Assembly: GCA_019059635.1 (NCBI GenBank)
Contig: JAGVRJ010000005.1
Coordinates: forward strand, 2,108,001 to 2,172,000
Length of the DNA stretch: 64,000 bases
Origin: Proales similis
Taxonomy: Eukaryota > Rotifera > Eurotatoria > Ploima > Proalidae
Reading direction: 5' to 3'
The notes beneath the pieces are model-generated. The model saw only the letters and a list, made by a program, of their open reading frames with translations. It did no database searches and was not told the origin of the DNA. A program made the translations under genes and the position numbers. This document shows positions 34,663-44,380 of the stretch, piece after piece; within the stretch, counting starts at the first letter, position 1; each line of letters starts with the position of its first letter.

Positions 34663-36510
34663 ATGTTCCGAATTGCCAAGTCAAGAGTTGCGCAGGATGG
34701 CTCGCTGGAAAAAGCGAAGGCGCCCATATTCGCTGGTCTTCAAATATTCTTGTATGCAACCGGCGTTGGTCGCACTAGGCTAGAGCTCTTTCGAAGGGCT
34801 CTGGTAAAAAACGGTGCTCAGTTATTAGACGAGGGGCAAGAAATCGCTCTGCCTGATCCAAGACTGGAAAGTCAATTAAGGTGCTTGATCTTAGTCGATG
34901 AAATAGCCGTCGCCGATTGGGAGTGCTTTAGAAAATGCATGCGAAAAAAGAAACTTCTAGAATCAATCGAGAAGGCAATTGAACTCAATCAGACTGATTC
35001 AATTCGTCTTGTAAAACTCACTTGGCTTAGCGAATGCCTCAAACAGTCTACGCTGTTAGATACCAGCAATTACGAAATCAGCATATCTCCAAAGCAGGCC
35101 AAAATTGATTCAAGAATTGACCCGGAGACAGAAAACCTCAAACGTAAACGAGACGAAGAAGCCTTCTCGAAGCCAGCAGCTCGACCTCGATTAGAGCCAG
35201 AATTAGAAACCAGTGGTGAAAGTGATTGCGAGCCTGCTGAACCTCTCGGCCTTGACACTGTCTCGTGGACTTGTGCTCACTCATCAAAAGAACAAAGAGT
35301 GGGCTTGAATGAGAATCTTATCGGCCCATTGCAAGAGATTTCCGAAATATACGAGTCACTTAATGACAAGTACCGAGCGCTAGGCTATCAGAAAGCAATT
35401 ATGGCGATCAGAGGCCTCAAGTTCAAGCTTGAGACGCGCGAGCAAGCAAAAGCAGTCAAAGGTATAGGAACTCGACTCGCAGACAAAGTGATCGAGCTTA
35501 TCGAGAGCGGCGAAATCAGGAAGCTTGAGGAGCTCAAGTCACGCGATGACGTGCAGTCGATAAAACTTTTCAGTCAGGTGCATGGAATAGGCCCAAACAT
35601 CGCTCAGTTATTGGTGGGCCAGGTTGGAGATCTTTCATCTTTTTATTAGACAAAGGGGTGACCATTTAATCAAAGGGATTCCGAACTCTTGACGATCTTC
35701 GACTTAAAGCCAAATTAACTAATCAGCAGAGAATCGGCCTATTATATTTTGACGAGTTCCAGCAGCGTATTCCGCGTGAAGAATGTGCCCAAATCGAACA
35801 AGTGGTGAGTCAGGAAAATTCGACCGATGCGTTTCCTTTTTAAGAACTAACATGAACTTTTCAAGGTCAGAACTGCCGCCCATAACATCGATCCTCTTCT
35901 ACTTGTTGAAATATGCGGCTCATATAGACGGGGAAAGCCGAGTTGTGGTGACGTAGACATTCTAATAAGCAGCAAAGATCGAGACTCCCCAAAAGGCGTG
36001 ATATTCAAACTGCTATCCGCCTTACACGAACAAAGTAATAGTTCAAAATTGACATCTGCTATTTCATACTCTGATCGCAGTGATGAAAAAAAAGATTTCC
36101 TAACAGACGACCTGGCTCTTCCGGATGAGAGTTCAAGCGAATCTCAGCATAAATATTTGGGCGTTTGCCAACTTCCCGGTGGCCTGGTAGGTTTAAAATC
36201 AAATAATCCTGCCCTATTTGAAAAACTTATAAGATTTCAGCATCGACGAATCGACATAATTGAGGTGCCGTTCAATGAACTTGCTTGTGCGCTCATCTAT
36301 TTCACTGGCTCTGAGCATTTTATTCGCTCGATGCGACACTTGGCAAAGAAGAATGGCTATTCGTTAACAGAAAAATCCTTAAATCGAAACGTAATCAGAC
36401 ACGGTTGCCAAAAGCTGAACACGGGAGAACGCATTCGCACGCCGACCGAGCAAGAAGTCTTCCGGCTTCTCAATATTCCGTATCGTCCGCCAGAGGAACG
36501 CGATTTCTAA
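34663..36510 (+). CDS. POLL: DNA polymerase lambda, copy A
   Basis: Family X polymerase for gap filling in end joining and base excision repair. Exons 34663-35622, 35676-35804 and 35866-36510 give 577 residues, against 575 in human. An N-terminal BRCT domain (PIFAGLQIFLYATGVGRTRL to LTWLSECLKQSTLL) is followed by a Ser/Pro linker. The 8-kDa lyase domain has KYRALGYQKAIMAIRGLKFK and the helix-hairpin-helix VKGIGTRLADKVIELIESGE. The polymerase core has EICGSYRRGKPSCGDVDILI, with both catalytic Asp (GDVD), and RRIDIIEVPFNELACALIYF with the third; the thumb ends RPPEERDF. HKYLGVCQLPGG and FTGSEHFIRSMR also match. The lyase lysine (IRGLKFK region) appears present. The ATG at 34663 is used; upstream in-frame codons start only from TTG. 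Confidence 0.95.
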
Positions 36511-36693
36511 CCAAGTGTGCCAAAATACTATTGGCTCGACGTTCTTTCGAAAACTAACTGAAGCGATGAAACTGCGAATAAAATTTATTCGAGTCGAATA
36601 TTTGATTATCGAGACAGGCAAGTCAATTTGCCGACGACGTAAGGAAGCTAATAAAGCCTAAATAAATGGCCGAGTGAGATGAGGAAAGAAAGC

Positions 36694-38996
36694 TTACTCG
36701 TGCTCGAGCTTCTGATGGTCAATAAAAGGAGCGAAAATCATACTGGCGATAATGGCCCTTTGGTCTCTATCAGCCGCATGTTCGATCATTGGGTCCAGAT
36801 GTGCGTTTTTGGCGAGCTCCTCCAGGATTTTGGTCACGTTCGGCCTTTGCTCGTAGTCGGGCAATAGTGAGTGGCTTATACCGTGAGAGGCGATATACAG
36901 CTGCGGACCGGCTGAGGAGACAGAGGCCGAGAAGTTCTCTAAGGACTTGGAGGGCTGATGAAGGTCGAGCAGAACGCTGGCGAATGGAGTGGACTCGGGC
37001 AGATCTACAATGCCTGCTCCTTGTGGTAAAATCGACTCGGCGCCCAAATGAACGCTTCTTGATTGGTTCTTTACTTGAATGAGAATACAGCTCATCGACT
37101 GCAGATTATCGCAGCCAAACACGACCGGAATGATGAGGTCGACCTTTTTTTTGTTCGATTTGTTAAATATTGCACAGCCGCGCCTTAAAGCGTCTCTCAG
37201 GCATTCAGTGTCGAGAGGCCGATAGTTTTCGACAAAGTGAGTGAAGTAAACCCTGGCGGACTTGAGCTCGGAGATGGCGGGCGAGCTCCAGTCAACCTTG
37301 GAGTAAAACAGCTTGTTGAGAAACTGCTCTACCGAGACATGAGAGGCGCCTTCTGTGAGCAAAGAGCCCGACTCAGAGCATGCCTTGTCAAACGCCATGC
37401 ATAGAATGAGCTGGGCAAGAAGCTCGCCCTTGGCACCTTGGTCTATCACAATTGACCGCATCAGGCTGTTGTGAAACACTTGAAGAATCGTTTCCACATG
37501 TTTGTCATGGATGTGCATGAGTCGGATCGCTGCCTCAGCCAGCATTGGCTCCGACGGATAGAACACTTTCACAAGATTTATGTCGGGCTGAATGCCGACA
37601 CAAGTCGCCATGTTGGTGGCCAGCATATCAGTCGAGAATGGGGAAAAGGCATTGATTCGGAGCGGCAGTCTGGCCGCAATGATACTCAACTTGTCGCAGT
37701 CTGTCAGCTGATGAAAATCATTGCCTGACACGCCTCCCATCAGCTTGCCGGTCGCAAAGTTGAGTAATTCGGCTGGAGCTTTCCTGACCGAAGCAATTGC
37801 GGCCCAGAGGGGCCTTCCAAAGCGACACTTGTTGTAGACTGTGCAGGCATCATTCACATTCGCGATAGAAGCTCGCACATCTTTGGCAAACACATCGAAT
37901 GTGGGAAGCAAGAATATCGGCTCGTGCAAAAGATCCCCGCTAGTCAAACGTGACGAGGGATCGCGAATTCTCTTGGGCAGAAAGTTGGTTAGCCTTGAAA
38001 TGGTGTCAATGAACAAGGCCATGTAGACTATCGAGCGCGAGGCCTGCAGCGCCTTGCGCATGATGGCAAAAAGGGTTTCGGTCGGTTCAATTTTGTCCGG
38101 CGTTTGATCGAGCAGGTCGCGGGCTTCATCGAACACAAATACAATGCGGATAGACTTGTCCTTCTCGAGCGCGCTCTCTGCTTCGCTCACTGCTTTTCCC
38201 ACCAGCTTTGATCGCTCGCTCGGTGAAATGGTCGAGGCGAACTCTTCGAGCGTGTCCATAACTTTCATCTCAATTCGGCGAGCAAACATATTTTGGTGAA
38301 AAAAGGCTCGCATCGCTGAACCTTGTGCAGGATCCCACGCATTCTTAAACTCGACGATCTGTTTGGCGTATTCGGCCAGATACAGCCGGCACATGTCTTT
38401 GTACATTTGGGCCGAAGAGCCTTTCGTGAGGTACCGGGCGATGGGAGATCTGGGTGGATAGCCGAAGAAGCTCTTCTGCCTGAGGCAGCAGTAGACCACA
38501 AAAAAGCTGTCACTGAGCCAGTCTGCGCATCTCGTCTTGCCGTAGCCGCTCGACTGAACAATGCACGTGTATGGCGAGTAATATCTTCCGGTGTCGTGGG
38601 CCTTTGAGATATTCTCGATTGTGAGCGCCATGTAGCGCTTGACATCGATTTTGAACAGCGAGTGGTCCATTTTTTCGGACCTGAACATTTTTTCTAGATC
38701 GTCGTTTGCGTCAACATCAATTGTGGGCCTCTCGATCGGACCGTTCTCAAGGTCTCTGATCTCAATCATGCAGCTGTTTGCGAACATTAACTTGGGCATC
38801 AAGTTTGCAAACTGTTCCTTAGTTTCAAAGTTGTATCTCTTTTGGTCAATTGTGGCGCTTTTTGCATATTTCTCCCTTTTCGATGGTAAGTTTTTAAGTC
38901 TAGGGAAAATAATTTTTTTTCTTACCATTTGTTTCCAACGACCTTCTCTACTTCTGAAATAAGGACCCATCTGTCGGGTAAAATTTTCTCTGTCAT
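36694..38996 (-). CDS. Crinkler (CR)-type P-loop NTPase with REase-like C-terminus, copy A
   Basis: Exons 38996-38926 and 38875-36694, separated by a 50-bp intron, give 750 residues. I reject the unspliced start at 38970 because this spliced start (MTEKILPDRWVLISEVEKVV then GNKWEKYAKS) keeps frame in all three copies. Walker A is QSSGYGKTR (about 131-139), followed by the family-like FFVVYCCLRQKSFFGYPPRS; Walker B is IVFVFDEARDLL (about 268-279). Near 600-626, KKVDLIIPVVFGCDNLQ and SCILIQVKNQ resemble the D...QxK core of a PD-(D/E)xK nuclease. This NTPase-plus-nuclease layout is known from Crinkler/CR effector-like proteins of oomycetes and fungi and related transposon-derived proteins. No signal peptide. 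Function here is unknown; a defence, conflict or transposon-derived role is inference. Confidence 0.7.
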
Positions 38997-39669
38997 CTCA
39001 AGCGATTTGGCTACGAGCCTAAGCCGAAAAAAGCTCATCTTCGAGCTGCTAAGCTGTTGAACACTGAATTGTCGAGTGAGGAAATCACATTGCATTTATA
39101 ATAGCCTTATTTTCAAGGTCATCGCTGTGCTTTCAGATTCGCACATTGCATGAATGCACGAGGCATTTCAAATCTCGACTACTAATCGCTAGATTTAGCT
39201 CGATCAGGCCATTTGGATTGTTCCTTTGAACAGAATAGGGTTTGGGATTATGCATAGCTTATTTATATCCTCAAGGCTTGGTTTACATCCTTAAAGTTCG
39301 AGATTCTATTCTTGTCTAGATTGAAACTCACTACAATACCTTGAATTTGAATTTATCTTAAAATGAAAAACTGTGAAATCTCTGAATCTGATCGATCCGC
39401 CGCAGGCAAAAAAGGCTTTAATTTTGCAATTGTGCAAGAGCAAGAGCTTTTCTGATTGTAAATCACTGCTCGGAATAAAATATCAACGTTTGGGCATAAT
39501 GCAGCGACGAATCGGGTTAAAAACTTGTTGAAGAAACACGAGCATTCCTTTTACTTGAAAAGTTACCCTTTCTCTTATTAACTAGCTTGACAAGAGGTGA
39601 ATTTATAGTTAAGAGCAATCTGGCAATCACTTTTCAGCAACTCGACTTTGGTTGTCCATCCTCATCAGC
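38997..39669. promoter_or_regulatory. Divergent intergenic region between CR-type gene and EXD3 (unit A)
   Basis: About 670 bp between two divergent start codons, retained at near-identity in all three units. Includes TTTATAATAG near 39095 and TTATTTATAT near 39258, both TATA-like. It should hold both promoters. Confidence 0.4.
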
Positions 39670-40624
39670 ATGAACGAGCTGCTCACCGCTTACGTCGATT
39701 TGTGGCAGCGAGCGCTTCGTGAAGGAGCCAGTCTTAACTCAGCACAATGCGTACCGTTTCAGCGTCGAAGGCTCAGCATGGACACTGTAGAAGAGATTGA
39801 AACTTTGCTCATGGAGCACATGCTTCAGACCGACTCGAACATTTACGAGTACCATTTGGACCTGATCATCAGGTCAAAAGAACTGGACATGCCCAACCGC
39901 TATCTAGGCGTTCAATATCTCAACAAAGTGTTTGAGGGTCTTCTTAAACAGCATCTGAACCAACTGAATAGAGACGAGGCGAAAAAGGCAAGCGGCCCGA
40001 TTATTCTTCTCGAAGATTCGATCGTTCGCCGGGCCTTCGACCTGGCCGTGCCAGAAAACGTGCCATTGCTTCCGTCTTTTAGTCGAATATATGACTTCAA
40101 GTCTAAGCTTGATTTGTTTCCACTCGACGAGCTGATCCCTTCTCTGCCTCTTGTTGATCGAATCAGAGTCATCTCAGCGCTAGAATTGTATGAGCAGTAT
40201 GACGTTGATTTAGAAGCGGTAGCCCATATTGGTTAATTCTTTCACCGAAACGTATCAAAAGCAACCCGTTTAGGCGCTGGTACCTTTTTTCATCGAAGAC
40301 AAGTACGCGCTTGTGGATGACCTGCTGCGAAACGACGAATATTTCACATTGAAAACAGCAGAGTTATGTGACCGCCTCTGTGGTCCTGAAGTTTGCCTGC
40401 GCGACCTCGTCAGGTGAGCATTCATTTTGAGTTGGTTTTTACTTCCAAATCATTCAATATTTTCCAACACAAAAAGCCAGTACCCAGCTGCGAAACAAAA
40501 TTAATTATTTCAAGCCGCCGAAGATTTCTAAATACGGACGGAGTCTATTGAAAAAGCTAAACAAAACCTATCTCATTCCGAGCAACTACCCGAACTTGCA
40601 CACAAGTATGAAGCTCTCGTCGCT
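39670..40624 (+). pseudogene. EXD3: EXD3/mut-7 5' fragment, copy A (no nuclease domain)
   Basis: Homologous to the first three exons of the complete EXD3 gene in unit C. Exon 1 is intact from the ATG at 39670 (MNELLTAYVDLWQRALREGA) to the donor after YDVDLEA, and exon 2 (PFFIEDKYALVDDLLRND) is intact. Exon 3 has a 5-bp shortening relative to unit C (AAACAAAATTAA against AAAAGAGACAAAATT), which brings a TAA into frame shortly after SQYPAAKQN. The sequence is then cut in exon 3, before the DEDDy exonuclease, and runs into NPAT sequence of unit B. At most a truncated N-terminal protein could be made. Confidence 0.85.
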
Positions 40625-40699
40625 TGATTCTAGGTAGCTGATACACTTTGCAATTCATTAATCGGTTCATATTGCAATCCTTGGCCCGATGTGTTCAAG

Positions 40700-41990
40700 G
40701 GTTTCTGGAGGAAGAGAAGCTGTCAAAAACCTACCAGAGTCTGCTGGACGAATGCGAGTTGCTCGAAGAGTGTCGTCAATATGCAAAGCAAGGCTACAAA
40801 GTCCTGACCAAGATTCACGGCAAAAGCCTCAAAGAGCACCTTTCTTTAAATAGTAATTTGCCGCTCTTTTTCAGAGCTCAAGTTGCTATCTAATCGCAAA
40901 TTGAAACAGCGTCGAAATGCTTCCGAACTTGTTCAACTCAGACTGAGGCCGAGCCATTTAACTCAAACGAGCCGGATCGTGAAAGCTTGAAATCGACATT
41001 AGGGAGACGCAAAAGGTAAAACTTAATCCAACCCTGACCGTCCACTTTGAAACTTAGTAAAATAGCTTTGGACGAAAGAGAAAAAGTGTCACGTTCCAGT
41101 CCGAAACCAAAAACCAAACAGACGAAGAGACTGAACGACTGCTGGCTGGTATCGACGATTTGGAAGACAATGCGATGCTCGATGTGAATGTAGGCCAATA
41201 CCCAGACGCGAAATAGCTTCTGCTTGGCTATCACCAGAAAACAGTCTTTTATACAGAACCTATGCGAGAACGATTTCGCCGAGCGGCTTGCTCAGAGCAT
41301 AAACCAGATGAGCTCCAAGAAAAGCGCCAATCGCTCTCTGGATAGCTCTCTGCTCAACTCAAGCATACCAGAAAGCAGTTTGTGCGAAAGCGTTATGCCT
41401 TCTTTGGTGGTTGAACCGGTGGCTGCGTCTACCACGACAAACTCCCAACCGTTCAATGGCGCCTCAACAGGAAGCATAGAACAAAGAATTGAACAGCCAG
41501 GAGAACAAATCGATCTCCTTCTACCCGACCAATTTGATGTTTGTAGATTTAAAATTGCGATTCACTTTGTCAATTAACCTTCAATCAATCAAATTCAAGC
41601 GATTTTTACTGGATAATCAAGACATAAGCGAACTAGCCGACCATTTCAGTGAGCCAGCGTTTGTTACGCTGTCGAATAACGCGCTAGTCGGTAGGCAAAG
41701 AGACTTCTTCTCGTTTTATTTTCGGTCTATTAAGGAAAAGCAATTCGTAAGGAAAAGCAGCGTTAGAGGACGAAATTGACGACGAGTCATCAAGAAAGGC
41801 GTTGTTCAGGCAAATGGAAAAGGAGGCGCCAAAACTCAGATTGGCTAGAATTGCCGAACCCCCTTCAAAAGCAGTTTCGCGCACAGAGCCCGCAATTACT
41901 GAACAAAAGTATTCAATTCTTAAAAATATTTTATCTGACGAGGCGTCTAAAGATGGAAGCTCTCGATCAATTGAATCGAAAAAGACTTAG
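40700..41990 (+). pseudogene. NPAT: NPAT-like copy B, missing start exon
   Basis: Exon 2 onward is nearly identical to copy A (one visible change makes KVLTK from KVPTK). Exon 1 is absent except its last bases TGATTCTAG, which are fused to EXD3 exon 3 while keeping the GTAGCT splice donor. The first ATG in the fused exon (ATGAAGCTCTCG, 40609) is in phase 2 at that donor, whereas the NPAT acceptor needs phase 1, so splicing gives no in-frame LisH protein. Expression would need a new start. Confidence 0.7.
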
Positions 41991-42346
41991 GGATATGAGC
42001 TCCTTAATCAATCCTTAATCAGCCGAAAAGCCAATCAAATGAAAATTTAAACTTGAAATTGCGAATAAAATCAATAAAATTAATCTTAGCAGAAGAAGAA
42101 TAATCAAGACACTGATTGGGACTCGCCCAAATAGTGGCGATTGAAGAGTAAGGGCACCCGTATCATCCTGGGCAGTTGTCTCGGCTCTGGCAATAAAAGG
42201 CACTGGAAGGCGGCTGAAAGGGTTGTAGAAAATACCCGACCTACATAATGACTTTAATTCTGCATGCAAGAACATGAATATGCTTGTCGTTGCATCTTTA
42301 TGGAAGGCGCAGCTGAGAAATAGGGCATAATGCGTTGGCAATAACG

Positions 42347-44194
42347 ATGTTCCGAATTGCCAAGTCAAGAGTTGCGCAGGATGGCTCGCTGGAAAAAGCG
42401 AAGGCGCCCATATTCGCTGGTCTTCAAATATTCTTGTATGCAACCGGCGTTGGTCGCACTAGGCTAGAGCTCTTTCGAAGGGCTCTGGTAAAAAACGGTG
42501 CCCAGTTATTAGACGAGGGGCAAGAAATCGCTCTGCCTGATCCAAGACTGGAAAGTCAATTAAGGTGCTTGATCTTAGTCGATGAAATAGCCGTCGCCGA
42601 TTGGGAGTGCTTTAGAAAATGCATGCGAAAAAAGAAACTTCTAGAATCAATCGAGAAGGCAATTGAACTCAATCAGACTGATTCAATTCGTCTTGTAAAA
42701 CTCACTTGGCTTAGCGAATGCCTCAAACAGTCTACGCTGTTAGATACCAGCAATTACGAAATCAGCATATCTCCAAAGCAGGCCAAAATTGATTCAAGAA
42801 TTGACCCGGAGACAGAAAACCTCAAACGTAAACGAGACGAAGAAGCCTTCTCGAAGCCAGCAGCTCGACCTCGATTAGAGCCAGAATTAGAAACCAGTGG
42901 TGAAAGTGATTGCGAGCCTGCTGAACCTCTCGGCCTTGACACTGTCTCGTGGACTTGTGCTCACTCATCAAAAGAACAAAGAGTGGGCTTGAATGAGAAT
43001 CTTATCGGCCCATTGCAAGAGATTTCCGAAATATACGAGTCACTTAATGACAAGTACCGAGCGCTAGGCTATCAGAAAGCAATTATGGCGATCAGAGGCC
43101 TCAAGTTCAAGCTTGAGACGCGCGAGCAAGCAAAAGCAGTCAAAGGTATAGGAACTCGACTCGCAGACAAAGTGATCGAGCTTATCGAGAGCGGCGAAAT
43201 CAGGAAGCTTGAGGAGCTCAAGTCACGCGATGACGTGCAGTCGATAAAACTTTTCAGTCAGGTGCATGGAATAGGCCCAAACATCGCTCAGTTATTGGTG
43301 GGCCAGGTTGGAGATCTTTCATCTTTTTATTAGACAAAGGGGTGACCATTTAATCAAAGGGATTCCGAACTCTTGACGATCTTCGACTTAAAGCCAAATT
43401 AACTAATCAGCAGAGAATCGGCCTATTATATTTTGACGAGTTCCAGCAGCGTATTCCGCGTGAAGAATGTGCCCAAATCGAACAAGTGGTGAGTCAGGAA
43501 AATTCGACCGATGCGTTTCCTTTTTAAGGACTAACATGAACTTTTCAAGGTCAGAACTGCCGCCCATAACATCGATCCTCTTCTACTTGTTGAAATATGC
43601 GGCTCATATAGACGGGGAAAGCCGAGTTGTGGTGACGTAGACATTCTAATAAGCAGCAAAGATCGAGACTCCCCAAAAGGCGTGATATTCAAACTGCTAT
43701 CCGCCTTACACGAACAAAGTAATAGTTCAAAATTGACATCTGCTATTTCATACTCTGATCGCAGTGATGAAAAAAAAGATTTCCTAACAGACGACCTGGC
43801 TCTTCCGGATGAGAGTTCAAGCGAATCTCAGCATAAATATTTGGGCGTTTGCCAACTTCCCGGTGGCCTGGTAGGTTTAAAATCAAATAATCCTGCCCTA
43901 TTTGAAAAACTTATAAGATTTCAGCATCGACGAATCGACATAATTGAGGTGCCGTTCAATGAACTTGCTTGTGCGCTCATCTATTTCACTGGCTCTGAGC
44001 ATTTTATTCGCTCGATGCGACACTTGGCAAAGAAGAATGGCTATTCGTTAACAGAAAAATCCTTAAATCGAAACGTAATCAGACACGGTTGCCAAAAGCT
44101 GAACACGGGAGAACGCATTCGCACGCCGACCGAGCAAGAAGTCTTCCGGCTTCTCAATATTCCGTATCGTCCGCCAGAGGAACGCGATTTCTAA
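42347..44194 (+). CDS. POLL: DNA polymerase lambda, copy B
   Basis: Full-length copy, 7684 bp downstream of copy A. The three exons are at 42347-43306, 43360-43488 and 43550-44194. The protein reads the same as copy A: BRCT, HhH/lyase and polymerase domains with GDVD and RRIDIIEV intact. The scattered differences I saw are silent or intronic (for example GGTGCCCAG for GGTGCTCAG in exon 1). The upstream 350 bp between NPAT and POLL is included in the repeat, so the copy has the same proximal promoter. Nothing suggests decay. Confidence 0.93.
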
Positions 44195-44380
44195 CCAAGT
44201 GTGCAAACAAACTATTGGCTCGACGTTCTTTTTAAACACTCACTGAAGCGGTGAGACTATGCGAATAAAGTTTATTCGAGTCTACTATTTACTCATCAGG
44301 AGAGGCAAGTGAATTTTCCGAGGACAAAAGATTTCTAATAAAGCCTAAATAAATGGCCGAGTGAGATGAGGAAAGAAAGC

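Larger units (their letters stand above)
32941..40624 (+). repeat. Tandem array unit A (about 7.7 kb)
   Basis: First of three direct repeats. Order within the unit: NPAT-like (+), POLL (+), CR-type NTPase/nuclease (-), EXD3 5' part (+). Homology to unit B starts at TGATTCTAGG, inside the last bases of NPAT exon 1, and ends in EXD3 exon 3. Offset to unit B is 7684 bp through the NPAT and POLL genes. Near-identity over most of the length indicates recent duplication or ongoing homogenisation. No terminal inverted repeats, LTRs or target-site duplications were seen at the edges. Confidence 0.95.

Noticed and set aside
36789-38607. Plus-strand frames opposite the CR-type gene, repeated in each unit
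   Set aside because: Repeated only because the unit is repeated; the minus-strand frame has the NTPase motifs.
36694-38970. Unspliced 758-residue start of the CR-type gene (MGPYFRSREGRWKQ...)
   Set aside because: It crosses a GTAAG donor, is not open in copy B, and a spliced start at 38996 works in all three copies.
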